DNA from: Candidatus Bathyarchaeota archaeon | Lineage (GTDB): Archaea > Thermoproteota > Bathyarchaeia > Bathyarchaeales > Bathycorpusculaceae | DNA length: 63,904 bases | Direction of reading: 5' to 3' | Assembly: GCA_022865885.1 (NCBI GenBank) | Contig: JALHSQ010000031.1 | Span: 1-63,904 of the forward strand | Notes under the pieces: model-generated | Seen by the model: only the letters and a program-made list of their open reading frames with translations | What the model was told of the DNA's origin: nothing | The model's database searches: none | Shown: piece after piece, positions 1-7,805 of the stretch | Numbering within the stretch: position 1 is the stretch's first letter | Layout of the letters: each line of letters opens with the position of its first letter | Program-made: the position numbers and the translations under genes

Positions 1-313
1 AAGAAGCAAGGAAGGATCAGCTAGTCTCACACTTACTTCTGTATACTTCTTGATCGAGGCTTGATCTGGGAGATTCATTCAGCTTCTGCTCCATAATGAG
101 TTGATCCCGTAATGTATCGTATAATGACCGTGAGAAATGTATGGTAAAACCCTTGTGACATACCAATCAATACTAAGGATACATCAGAAGCACCAGATTA
201 CCTCAGTAACTAGAGCGAAGAGTTACGAGATAAAACAAAAAAACCGTATAGTCTAAGTAAAAGGTACTGCAATCTATCAGCAGTTACTAATCAGGTTTAG
301 GTGTTGCGAAACA
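1..313. other. Intergenic stretch upstream of metG
   Basis: No convincing gene is seen. The first seven codons in frame 1 end at a TAG and could be the tail of a gene cut by the window edge, but this is too short to judge. The segment is AT-rich and presumably holds the metG promoter; AT-rich TATA-like stretches lie around 240-265, but no single box stands out. Confidence 0.4.
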
Positions 314-2029
314 ATGACCAAAGTCTTAGTGACTTCTGCTTGGCCTTACCTAAATGCGACTCCGCATCTTGGAACAATGGTAGGCTCAATTCTGTCCGCA
401 GACGTTTTTGCCAGATACTGCAGGCTAAAAGGCGAAGACATCGTCATGGTTAGTGGTTCAGATGAGCACGGAACACCGATTGAGGTTGAAGCTATCCGGC
501 AAGGCGTACCACCCAAGGAACTGACAGATAGAAACCACGCAAGAGTCGTGAACCTGCTTAAGAGATGGGGAATATCGTTTGACAATTACACGAGAACCGA
601 GAGCCCCGTCCACAAGGAGTTCGTACAAGACCATCTGACAAGAATCTATGAGAACGGATACATCAAAACTCAAGAAACAGAAATGCTATATTGTGAACAC
701 TGCGGACGATTTCTGCCTGACAGATTCATCGAAGGGAAATGCCCTTACTGCAATGCCGAACGTGCTCGCGGAGACCAATGTGACGCATGTGGAAGGTTGC
801 TTGAGACGACTCTGCTAATAGAGCCGTACTGCGTGATCTGTAAAGGCAAGCCCGTCGCCAAGAAAACCAAACACTGGTATTTTGACCTACCAAAACTCTC
901 ACAACAGCTTTTTGACTATCTCAATGGAAACAAGCAATTGTCAAGCAGCACAAGAAACTTCAGCCTCAACCTGATAAAGGAAGGACTAAAGCCTAGAGCC
1001 ATAACGAGAGACGTTTCGCGAACAGTTGAATGGGGCATCCCCGCGCCCTTTCCAGATGCAAAGGACAAGACAATCTACGTTTGGATGGAGGCCGTCCTAG
1101 GCTACGTTTCAGCAACGATAGAATACTTCAAGAACCTTGGACAGCCTGAAGGTTGGAAAGAGTTCTGGTTCAACAAAGACGCAAGGACCACCTACTTTAT
1201 CGGAAAAGACAACATCCCGTTCCACACGATAATTCTCCCAGCACTATTGTTAGCCTCAGGCAAAAACTACAACCTGCCATGGAACATATCTGCAACAGAA
1301 TGGCTCCAATTCAAAGGCAAAAAGTTCTCCAAAAGCGACAAATTCGGCATATGGATAGACGAAGCCCTCGAGCTTTTCCCTGCAGACTACTGGCGCTACT
1401 TCCTAATGGCTACAAGACCGGAAACAAAAGATACTAACTTCTCATGGGCCCTTTTCACAGAGAAGATAAATGCTGACCTTAACGACACATTCGGAAACTT
1501 CATTCACAGAACGCTTACCTTCATAAACACGCAGTTCAACAGCGAAATCCCACAACCCGAAACACTAGACGAGCACGCCAACAAGATCCTGAGCAATTTG
1601 AAAGAGAAAGTGGAAGCCATTGCCGCTGAAATTGAAGAATGCAAGCTAATGGCTGCTGCAAACGATGTCATAGGAATAAGCCGCATCGGAAACCAGTACC
1701 TAAACGAAAAGGAACCATGGAACCTGATCAAGAAAGACAAGAAGAAAGCAGCAACAATACTATACGTAACATCACAGATCGTCAAAGCCCTAGCAGTTGT
1801 CTCAGCACCCTTCATGCCATTTACCGCGGAAGAAATCTGGAGAACCCTAAACTTGCATGAAAGCGTTCACGTTCAAAAATGGACTGAAGCCCTAAACCCG
1901 CTACAAGCAACCCACAAAATAGCCAAAGCCAAACCACTATTCCGAAAAATAGAAGACACTGAACAAAAACTAGACGAGAAGCTAGCCAAAGCAGAAGAAA
2001 AACTGGTTAAGACACCACGAGACCCTTAA
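314..2029 (+). CDS. metG: Methionyl-tRNA synthetase
   Basis: Charges tRNA-Met with methionine in the cytoplasm (class I aminoacyl-tRNA synthetase). The Rossmann nucleotide-binding start is clear, with the HIGH-type motif as HLGT at residues 18-21 and the KMSKS-type loop as KFSKS at 337-341. Between them, from about residue 127 to 176, is a cysteine-rich insertion with several CxxC knuckles (CEHC, CPYC, CDAC, CVIC), the zinc-binding connective domain of archaeal and bacterial MetG. The alpha-helical anticodon-binding domain follows from about 390. The protein ends with a lysine/glutamate-rich helix and lacks the C-terminal EMAP/Trbp111-like domain found in many longer MetGs, so 571 residues is normal for an archaeal core enzyme. 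The next gene begins only 13 bases downstream, suggesting cotranscription. Confidence 0.97.
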   Translation: MTKVLVTSAWPYLNATPHLGTMVGSILSADVFARYCRLKGEDIVMVSGSDEHGTPIEVEAIRQGVPPKELTDRNHARVVNLLKRWGISFDNYTRTESPVHKEFVQDHLTRIYENGYIKTQETEMLYCEHCGRFLPDRFIEGKCPYCNAERARGDQCDACGRLLETTLLIEPYCVICKGKPVAKKTKHWYFDLPKLSQQLFDYLNGNKQLSSSTRNFSLNLIKEGLKPRAITRDVSRTVEWGIPAPFPDAKDKTIYVWMEAVLGYVSATIEYFKNLGQPEGWKEFWFNKDARTTYFIGKDNIPFHTIILPALLLASGKNYNLPWNISATEWLQFKGKKFSKSDKFGIWIDEALELFPADYWRYFLMATRPETKDTNFSWALFTEKINADLNDTFGNFIHRTLTFINTQFNSEIPQPETLDEHANKILSNLKEKVEAIAAEIEECKLMAAANDVIGISRIGNQYLNEKEPWNLIKKDKKKAATILYVTSQIVKALAVVSAPFMPFTAEEIWRTLNLHESVHVQKWTEALNPLQATHKIAKAKPLFRKIEDTEQKLDEKLAKAEEKLVKTPRDP

Positions 2030-2042
2030 GGACCGTGAAAAA

Positions 2043-2726
2043 CTGACGTTAAAGATCGACCTACATGTACATACCTACTACTCCCCTGATTCACTAATCA
2101 CCCCAAAAGAAATCGTATTCTACGCCAAGAAACAAGGACTAGATGGAGTAGCCCTGACAGACCATGACACACTTGACGGCGCACTGAAAATAGCGAAAGA
2201 AACAGATTTCTTCATAATCCCGGGAATGGAAGTCACAAGCTTGAAAGGCCACATGGTCGCCCTCAACATCCAAGAACCGATTCCAAAAAAGCTTGGCGTA
2301 GAAGAAACCCTCGACAGAATCCATGAAGCAGGCGGCATAGCAATAGCCTGCCATCCAACGGCTTTCTTCAAAGGAAGCATAGGGAAACACGCGAACGAGA
2401 GATTCGATGCAATAGAAGTGATCAATGCTTCAGCTTTTCCCTTCAACTACTCAGTTAAACATTCACTGCAGTTTGCCTCGAAACTCAAGATGCCCCAAGT
2501 TGCGGGGACCGATGCACATTATGGACCACAAATAGGCTATGCATATACAAGCGTAAACGCGGATGCAAATGCTGATGACGTAGCGAAGGCAATATGCAAG
2601 GGATTGTCCCAACCCTTCGGCAGAGCAATACCTTGGACGCTAAGACTGAGAAAGGAATTTGCGATGCTCAAAAGAAGAATCTCGTCCTCATCAGGAAAAC
2701 AAGAGTCTGATTCTCCTATACGATAA
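2043..2726 (+). CDS. PHP-domain metal-dependent phosphoesterase (TrpH-like)
   Basis: PHP family hydrolase, probably acting on nucleotide or nucleoside phosphates; the substrate cannot be read from the sequence. Metal-binding motifs appear in the usual order: IDLHVHTYYSPDS near the N terminus, LTDHDT, PGMEVT, IACHP and GTDAHYG near the C terminus. The first three motifs lie upstream of the first in-frame ATG (2226), so that ATG cannot be the true start. The frame is open only from 1986 and contains no ATG, GTG or TTG before the HVH motif. The best candidate is CTG at 2043 (then TLKIDLHVH), with AAGGA about 9 bases before it. A sequencing error or another rare start remains possible. It lies just after metG on the same strand and is likely in its operon. 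Length (227 residues) fits the family. Confidence 0.85.
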   Translation: MTLKIDLHVHTYYSPDSLITPKEIVFYAKKQGLDGVALTDHDTLDGALKIAKETDFFIIPGMEVTSLKGHMVALNIQEPIPKKLGVEETLDRIHEAGGIAIACHPTAFFKGSIGKHANERFDAIEVINASAFPFNYSVKHSLQFASKLKMPQVAGTDAHYGPQIGYAYTSVNADANADDVAKAICKGLSQPFGRAIPWTLRLRKEFAMLKRRISSSSGKQESDSPIR

Positions 2727-2793
2727 GACATAAATTGACAAGAAGCACAATACTAGAATTGGCGTTGAATCGCTTTTGGGGGTGGAGGTTTTC

Positions 2794-3003
2794 TTGAGAG
2801 CTGAGGCCGCCATGGCGGTGACTTCCGTCATCTGCCTTGTTCTTGCCGCTTATTTTGCACGGCTTTCGCCGCAGATGGTGGATAAAGATGATGGAACACG
2901 ACTCCTGATCGTAGCGGAAGCGATTCTTGTGGCTGGAATAGTGATTCTCATCTCAATGATAAGCTCCATGATGATCAAGAGGCTCTTCAAGAGTTCGAGT
3001 TAG
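2794..3003 (+). CDS. Small two-helix membrane protein
   Basis: A 69-residue protein with two predicted transmembrane helices, roughly residues 9-24 (VTSVICLVLAAYF region) and 43-62 (IVAEAILVAGIVILIS region), joined by a short charged loop (VDKDDGTR). The TTG at 2794 is chosen because GGTGGAGG sits about six bases before it; a TTG at 2776 is possible but has no ribosome site. I do not recognise the family. It lies between the PHP gene and the convergent ftsZ gene, and nothing in the context gives a function. Confidence 0.6.
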   Translation: MRAEAAMAVTSVICLVLAAYFARLSPQMVDKDDGTRLLIVAEAILVAGIVILISMISSMMIKRLFKSSS

Positions 3004-3075
3004 CATTGTCCTGCAATCAAACCTGATTGTGACGCAACTGGCCTGAGAATCGCGATGTTAGAGTGCAACCACGAA

Positions 3076-4197
3076 TTAGCGCAGATCAGGCTCCATTTGG
3101 TAAAGATTCAAGCTTAAGTCCAACTGTCTCTCGGGTTCCCAATGTGGTTCCATATTGAAAAGCCCTGGTGCGATTGTTCCAAGCCCGCTTGAAGCATGCT
3201 GAGAATCAACGCCAGTCATCACCAGCGTGACTTTGAGTTTACCCTCTTGTTTCGGGTTCACTCTTGCACCCCAGATAACAAGCGCGTGATCATCCATCAT
3301 TTCTGTAACTATTTCACCCACACGATTCGCTTCCTCAATCGTCATCTGACTATCACCCGTAACATGGATCAGCGCCCCGGTTGCACCAGCATAATCCACG
3401 TCAAGCAAGGGGCTTCTCAAAGCGTTTCTCACAGCCTCTTCTGCACGATTCGGCGCGTCTGATTCACCCACCCCGACGATAGCCATACCGCCTCGTTTCA
3501 CAATGGTTCTGAAGTCTGCAAAATCAAGGTTTATCAGGCTTGGGGCTGAAATCGTTTCAACTACGCCTTTGATCATTCTTGCCAGAACTTGGTCTCCCAC
3601 TTTGAAAGCTTCGCCTATGGGCAACTGTGGGACAAGATGCATGAGTTTGTTGTTGTCAATTACGACTACGGTGTCGCATTGTTTCCGCATCTCCGTCAAT
3701 GCACTTGCAGCGTACTCCATGCGGCCTTTCTCAATACGAAAAGGCGTAGTAACCACGCCTACGATTATGGCGCCCTTTCTTCTGGCGATCTCGGCCACTA
3801 CAGGAGCGGCTCCACTGCCTGTTCCACCGCCTAACCCTGCCGTTATGAACACCATGTCTGCCCCAGAAAGCAAGTCCTCGACGCATTTTCGTGATTCCTC
3901 AATCGCGGCTCTACCGATTTTTGGATCGCCGCCAGCGCCAAGCCCATTGGTTAGTTTTTCGCCGATCATGATTTTCCGATCTGCTCTTGAAGCGGCTAAG
4001 TGGACAGCGTCTGTGTTTATCGCTATAGATTCGGCCTCGGTGGGATTCATTTCCATCAACCCGGTCACAGTATTGTTGCCAGCACCGCCAACACCTATGA
4101 TTAATGCACGACATTGACCGGGTTGCTTAGTGTTTTCGCCTATCGTGTTATGCCAAGTATATTCCAATGCATGCTCTACGCCGCGCACTTTAGTCAA
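3076..4197 (-). CDS. ftsZ: Cell-division tubulin homologue FtsZ
   Basis: GTPase that polymerises into the division ring. The tubulin signature GGGTGSG is complete (132-138 counted from the upstream ATG at 4224), the N-terminal Rossmann start IIGVGGAGNN is intact, and the synergy (T7) loop NLDFADF is at about 232-238, so both halves of the GTPase site are present. The C-terminal tail is short and lacks a familiar partner-binding peptide. I prefer the TTG at 4197, since GGAGG lies seven bases before it; the ATG at 4224 would add nine residues unlike FtsZ. With the TTG start the gene overlaps the stop of the upstream RHH gene by eight bases, so the two are almost surely translationally coupled. 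The gene pair resembles haloarchaeal cdrS-ftsZ2. Confidence 0.96.
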   Translation of the reverse strand: MTKVRGVEHALEYTWHNTIGENTKQPGQCRALIIGVGGAGNNTVTGLMEMNPTEAESIAINTDAVHLAASRADRKIMIGEKLTNGLGAGGDPKIGRAAIEESRKCVEDLLSGADMVFITAGLGGGTGSGAAPVVAEIARRKGAIIVGVVTTPFRIEKGRMEYAASALTEMRKQCDTVVVIDNNKLMHLVPQLPIGEAFKVGDQVLARMIKGVVETISAPSLINLDFADFRTIVKRGGMAIVGVGESDAPNRAEEAVRNALRSPLLDVDYAGATGALIHVTGDSQMTIEEANRVGEIVTEMMDDHALVIWGARVNPKQEGKLKVTLVMTGVDSQHASSGLGTIAPGLFNMEPHWEPERQLDLSLNLYQMEPDLR

Positions 4198-4345
4198 CGT
4201 TCTTCCTCCGCCAGACTTCCTCATTGATCAAATCGTGGATGGCAACCCGAATCGCCTCGGCCCTATTCGGATAGAATTTCTCCCCCACGAGTTGATCCAA
4301 GAGTTTTATGTAAGTCTCAGGAAGGTACAGAGTAATTAACTTCAT
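4190..4345 (-). CDS. Ribbon-helix-helix regulator next to ftsZ (CdrS-like)
   Basis: A 51-residue protein starting MKLITLYLPETYIKLLD and continuing with the NRAEAIRVAIHDLI helix typical of CopG/MetJ-fold ribbon-helix-helix DNA-binding proteins: an N-terminal beta strand with alternating residues, then two helices separated by a turn (PNRAEAIR). GGGTGAG lies just before the ATG. The gene ends inside the start of ftsZ. In haloarchaea the short RHH protein CdrS is encoded directly upstream of ftsZ2 and controls division genes. This gene has the same size, fold and position, so a similar role is inferred; sequence orthology was not tested. It probably binds as a dimer to palindromic DNA, and a near-perfect palindrome lies in its own promoter at 4417-4438. 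Confidence 0.85.
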   Translation of the reverse strand: MKLITLYLPETYIKLLDQLVGEKFYPNRAEAIRVAIHDLINEEVWRRKNVD

Positions 4346-4416
4346 TCTTTCTCACCCTCTAGGTGAGATACAAAACATCTATGAACGTTATAGCTCTGTA
4401 TAACATGCTACAAATA

Positions 4417-4450
4417 TGTCGCAAACATGTTTGCTACACGCCTTTTAAAG
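4417..4450 (-). promoter_or_regulatory. Promoter and palindromic operator candidate for the RHH-ftsZ operon
   Basis: Read on the minus strand, CTTTAAAAGG (4450-4441) is a good archaeal TATA box. Directly downstream of it, 4438-4417 is a 22-bp palindrome with a perfect 14-bp core, GCAAACATGTTTGC, flanked by matching TGT/ACA arms. Transcription would start near 4420, so a protein bound here would block initiation. The gene following it encodes an RHH protein, which makes autoregulation the simplest hypothesis. Confidence 0.6.
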
Positions 4451-4551
4451 CTTGTGTAGTTCTTTTTTCAGATTTCTGTATATTCCTATGATCCATTACC
4501 CTCACGTTTTTATTCATTGCAGAATCATTTAATGCGTTGCGATGGATGACG

Positions 4552-5841
4552 ATGCGTGTTTTCATAAAGAGTTTCGGTTGTTCCACAAATCTGGCTGACG
4601 GGGAAGTCTTGGCAGGATGCCTAGCGAAAGCCGGCTATCGTTTCGTGAACGCTTCATCCTCAGCAGACGTCGTTATCTATAACACTTGTGCAGTGAAGGG
4701 GCCGACCGAAGACAGAATGATTGAAATCATAAAACGAGCCTCCATAGGCAAGAAGTTGATCGTGACAGGATGTCTGCCCCTAATCAATCTTGAAAGGTTA
4801 CGTGAAGAGACGCGTTTTGACGGCATTATCGGTCCGGCATCAGGCGACAAGATCATTGAAGTGGTGGAACGCGTCTTGAAGGGTGAAAAAGTCGCCATCT
4901 TACAAGATGCCGCGAAGGCCATACCTAGCCTAAGACTGCCTCATACACCATTGAACCCACTAATAAGCATCATTCCAATAAACTATGGTTGCTTAGGCTC
5001 ATGCGCCTACTGTTGCGTGACATTGGCAAGGGGGCACATGAGGAGTTACAGCATAGAAGACGTTGTTCAAAGGGCAAGAGAGGATTTGGCTACAGGTGCC
5101 CGCGAAATCTGGCTCACTTCTCAGGATACTGCCTGCTATGGAAAAGACAGGAAAACAAGCCTACCAGCACTGATTAATACGATTTGCAAGATTGAAGGCG
5201 ATTTTGCCATTCGCGTCGGCATGATGACACCGAACGCGGCATCAGACATAAGACAAGAATTATTAGAAGCCTGTCAACATAACCACGTATTCAAGTTTCT
5301 CCATCTTCCTGTCCAAAGCGGTGATGACCAAGTCTTGAAGCTTATGAGACGCTCCTACTCGGTGAAGGATTTCAAGAGACTAGTGAAGGCATTTAGAACA
5401 GTCTTTCCTGAAATCACTTTCGCTACAGACATTATCTGCGGTTTTCCTAACGAAAGCAAAGAAGCCTTCGAGAAAACCCTCCAACTAATAGATGAAGTGA
5501 AACCAGACATAGTCAACGTATCAAAGTTTTTCTCAAGGCCAAGAACACCAGCAATCAAAATGCTGGAAAACCGCGTACCGTCTGAAGAAATCAAGAACAG
5601 AAGCAACAAGCTGGCCAAACTAGCCAAGAAAGTGGCTCTTGAACGGAATCAACAGTGGATAGGCTGGACTGGCGAAATAATCATTGACGAAGTCGGCAAA
5701 GTCTCCGGCTCATGGGTAGGACGCAATTTTGCTTACAAACCCATCGTTCTAAGAAGCACCAACAAACTGCTTGGCAAGACAATGCACGTAGAAGTGGTCA
5801 AAGCTTTCCCAACATATCTGGAAAGCAAGATAGTTGAATAG
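4552..5841 (+). CDS. Radical-SAM methylthiotransferase (archaeal MiaB/MtaB family)
   Basis: Adds a methylthio group to a modified adenosine at tRNA position 37, most likely t6A37 as in archaeal and eukaryotic CDKAL1-type enzymes. Counting from the ATG at 4552, the N-terminal MTTase domain supplies cysteines 10, 46 and 74 for the auxiliary cluster. The radical-SAM cluster is the CxxxCxxC of GCLGSCAYC (147, 151, 154). The C-terminal part from about residue 365 (WTGEIIIDEVGK to HVEVVKAFPTYLES) fits a TRAM RNA-binding domain. ATG 4546 and TTG 4537 are alternatives; 4552 gives the usual family start RVFIKSFGCSTN. The gene is transcribed divergently from the RHH-ftsZ operon. A TTTTTATT about 40 bases upstream could be its TATA box. 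Confidence 0.92.
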   Translation: MRVFIKSFGCSTNLADGEVLAGCLAKAGYRFVNASSSADVVIYNTCAVKGPTEDRMIEIIKRASIGKKLIVTGCLPLINLERLREETRFDGIIGPASGDKIIEVVERVLKGEKVAILQDAAKAIPSLRLPHTPLNPLISIIPINYGCLGSCAYCCVTLARGHMRSYSIEDVVQRAREDLATGAREIWLTSQDTACYGKDRKTSLPALINTICKIEGDFAIRVGMMTPNAASDIRQELLEACQHNHVFKFLHLPVQSGDDQVLKLMRRSYSVKDFKRLVKAFRTVFPEITFATDIICGFPNESKEAFEKTLQLIDEVKPDIVNVSKFFSRPRTPAIKMLENRVPSEEIKNRSNKLAKLAKKVALERNQQWIGWTGEIIIDEVGKVSGSWVGRNFAYKPIVLRSTNKLLGKTMHVEVVKAFPTYLESKIVE

Positions 5842-5889
5842 CCATCAGCACTTGATTTGGAGACTTCTCCCGACATGGGAACTCTGAGT

Positions 5890-6265
5890 ATGAGATATCT
5901 CTTTTTCTCCAAGTCAAAAGAAAGAAATCCTCTACCAACAAGATTACAAGTGTGTGAGTGCACTTTGCCATCACAAAAAACTTGACCCTAGAGCAACACA
6001 TTTTCACCATGAAAAGCCTTGGGTATCTGGGGGAAGAACAAAAGTAGAAAACGGAAGGGCGTTATGTGCAGATTGCCATGAAATCATTTCGCATAAAGAC
6101 CGATTGAAACGAGTGGATAAGAAACGAAAACCGAGAAACACTAAATCCATTTTTGTAGCGGTGATTTCTCTACTTCTTCTTAGCGCAAAACTCGGCTTTG
6201 ACTTTTTTTTTGGAACCATCTTTGTAGCAGTAAACTCGACCTTTTCCTTTTGCCGTTCAAGATAA
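5890..6265 (+). pseudogene. HNH endonuclease-like gene, frameshifted near its start
   Basis: A complete small HNH domain is readable: YKCVSALC, then THFHHEKPWVSGG, then the N...LCADCH block, which contains the metal and catalytic histidines of HNH nucleases. The reading frame opens after a TGA at 5891-5893 and has no ATG, GTG or TTG before the first zinc cysteine. An ATG at 5890 lies in another frame. Removing one T from the TTTTT run at 5902-5906 joins it to the domain, giving MRYLFSPSQKKEIL, which looks like a natural N terminus. This could be a real frameshift or a homopolymer sequencing error. The last ~40 codons run antisense to another Cys-rich gene and look non-coding. It may be a remnant of a mobile nuclease. 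Confidence 0.5.
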
Positions 6266-6429
6266 ACGCCAAGATGTTTCTTACAAAAATAATGGTTGCA
6301 ACCTTCGTCACAAGTAACTCTATATTCGACTTTTTCCATGCAATCCTTTCCGTAGAAATAATCCTCTTCTGCGTTATACATATCGCAAGAAAAATCATTT
6401 GGTTGTGGTAGTTTTGTCGCCTTTTTCAT
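6004..6429 (-). CDS. Small cysteine/histidine-rich protein, possible zinc finger
   Basis: A 141-residue open frame whose first ~70 residues look protein-like: a CDMYNAEEDYFYGKDC stretch followed by CDEGCNHYFCKKHLG, a Cys/His arrangement like AN1- or B-box-type zinc fingers. From about residue 95 the frame lies antisense to the HNH domain of the convergent gene and resembles non-coding sequence, so the natural stop may have been lost. Its start overlaps the end of the next upstream gene (another CxxC protein) by 35 bases, suggesting one unit. I do not recognise the family; nucleic-acid binding is only a guess from the zinc-finger look. Confidence 0.45.
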   Translation of the reverse strand: MKKATKLPQPNDFSCDMYNAEEDYFYGKDCMEKVEYRVTCDEGCNHYFCKKHLGVYLERQKEKVEFTATKMVPKKKSKPSFALRRSREITATKMDLVFLGFRFLSTRFNRSLCEMISWQSAHNALPFSTFVLPPDTQGFSW

Positions 6430-6589
6430 TCAATCGCCTCTTCATCAATGCTACTGGCTTTCCATCACATTTAGGGCAATACCAGAATCTGCCAATGACC
6501 ATTCTCTTAGTCTTATCTTCCTTGCACTTGCCGCCGCATTTCAGGCAACGATGTGCCTTAATTAGCTTCCATTCTTTTGCTGTCTTCAC
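6395..6589 (-). CDS. Small zinc-ribbon protein
   Basis: About 64 residues from a GTG at 6589, which has AGGTGA seven bases before it; a TTG at 6616 is the longer alternative. It carries two knuckles, CLKCGGKC and CPKCDG, spaced as in a four-cysteine zinc ribbon, within a lysine-rich protein. Such small archaeal zinc ribbons usually bind nucleic acid or act as subunits of larger assemblies, but no specific family is recognised. An AAAAGTTATAGC about 60 bases upstream could be its TATA box. The downstream Cys-rich gene overlaps its end. Confidence 0.55.
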   Translation of the reverse strand: MKTAKEWKLIKAHRCLKCGGKCKEDKTKRMVIGRFWYCPKCDGKPVALMKRRLNEKGDKTTTTK

Positions 6590-7321
6590 TTTTTTTTCAC
6601 CTTTTTTAGTTAGCAATTCTGGTTAGTTCTCGTGGTTCAGCTATAACTTTTCCGCATTTTTGCCATTTTGTTTTTCCTAGAAAAATCAGGTTATGAAGGC
6701 GAAATCAAGATGAGAAATCAGTCAGCACATGACCGATTCCCTCCCGCACAACGTTCCCATTCTTCCTGTTTCTAAGCAGCATTCAGTTTCCTTATAGGAA
6801 TCCGGAGTTTGTGCTGTTTAGGGTGGCTAGACCTTTCAACAATATAGTCAGCTAAGGCGCCTAGAGGGGGTAGGGCTGTTCGGTTAAAACCAAGCGAAAA
6901 AACCTGATCGTTGACTCAAGCCAGCGTTTTCAAGATGGCTGAGGGCAAGATTAGTCGCGATTGCCATATGACATCATTGCGTAAGACTGACCGATCGACT
7001 CAGATTAGTGACAAAGCCAAGAATGACACTGCTAGGCACGGTTGCCCAAAAAAAGTAGCTTTTTTCGCATCGAACGTTACTAGGAAATCGCTTACTTATT
7101 CCTCATCCAGACAAAGCGTGTCAAATGTTTTTCCCATTTCTTTGTTGAAACCATTTGCTCAAAATCCTTGGGAAGCGAGTCATAGACATTGACGACATGC
7201 CGTTCTATCATGGAAAGAAGTTTTTCAGGAAGCGAAAGTGAGTTGAAGATCGCGTAGAAGCAGGAAGGACGCAGTGTAAACTTATTTATTCTTATTCATC
7301 CAATTACAGTCTACATTAGAG
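6590..7321. other. Gene-poor stretch before the EF-Tu-like gene
   Basis: About 700 bases without a convincing coding region. An open frame at 6911-7192 (TTG start) has no protein-like composition. A GC-richer block at about 6830-6905 has runs such as CCTAGAGGGGGTAGGGC and a GCTGTTCGG element that could fold into a structured RNA, but it matches no RNA class I know. An AT-rich box, TTATTTATT, at about 7283 lies about 35 bases before the next gene and is its likely TATA element. Confidence 0.35.
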
Positions 7322-7591
7322 ATGAGATTGTTGACTGAAGAAAACGTCATAGAGATAGGACGCATAACACATTTCTTCGCAAAAATAGATGTCGCCGTTA
7401 TTGAACTCAAGAATTCCTTGAATGTCGGCGAAGCCATAGTCATCAAAGGACCAAGCACCGATTTTGAACAAGTCGTTGATTCAATGCAAATCGAACACAA
7501 AAATGTTCAGAAGGCTGAAGCTGGACAAAGCGTTGGCTTGAAAGTGCAACAGCGCGTAAGGGAAACAGACACCGTCTACAAGAAGGTGTAA
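7322..7591 (+). CDS. Translation-factor domain-2-like small protein
   Basis: An 89-residue protein beginning MRLLTEENVIEIGRITHFF that matches the beta-barrel domain 2 of EF-Tu/EF-1A-type GTPases as a stand-alone unit: the GRITHFFAKIDVAVIEL strand pair, the SLNVGEAIVIKG turn, and the SMQIEHKNVQKAEAGQSVGLKV segment. There is no GTPase domain. Small proteins of this kind are common and uncharacterised in archaea. It is a single gene with its own AT-rich promoter, unlinked in strand spacing to the B12 operon, which starts 214 bases later. Confidence 0.75.
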   Translation: MRLLTEENVIEIGRITHFFAKIDVAVIELKNSLNVGEAIVIKGPSTDFEQVVDSMQIEHKNVQKAEAGQSVGLKVQQRVRETDTVYKKV

Positions 7592-7805
7592 CTACCCAGT
7601 AAGCCTGCGGCCGTCAGTTCTGCAAATGACAGAATAGAGAAGTATTTTCCGACATGTGACTTCGAATTCCAGCAAACCCATGAGTCTTCTTAGCCCTTGC
7701 GTCTGATTCGATCTTTCCAAACCGATAAGAAAATAAGTTCTATGACAATACGATAGCATGATTCAAACGCCTGCAGACCCCAAGAAAATGGAGTAAGATG
7801 CTCTA

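Noticed and set aside
3503-4117. 204-residue open frame on the plus strand
   Set aside because: Exactly antisense to ftsZ, which has all conserved GTPase motifs.
6830-6905. GC-richer block with a GCTGTTCGG element, considered as a stable RNA or rRNA fragment
   Set aside because: Resemblance to a 23S rRNA segment is limited to a few bases and no consistent helices could be drawn; reported only as a gene-poor stretch.
6911-7192. 93-residue open frame between the zinc-ribbon and EF-Tu-like genes
   Set aside because: TTG start, no ribosome site, and an amino-acid mix without domain character; no sign of a fold or family.
7592-7805. Possible cobalamin riboswitch before the B12 mutase operon
   Set aside because: No B12-box-like GCCACTG sequence or recognisable core was found.
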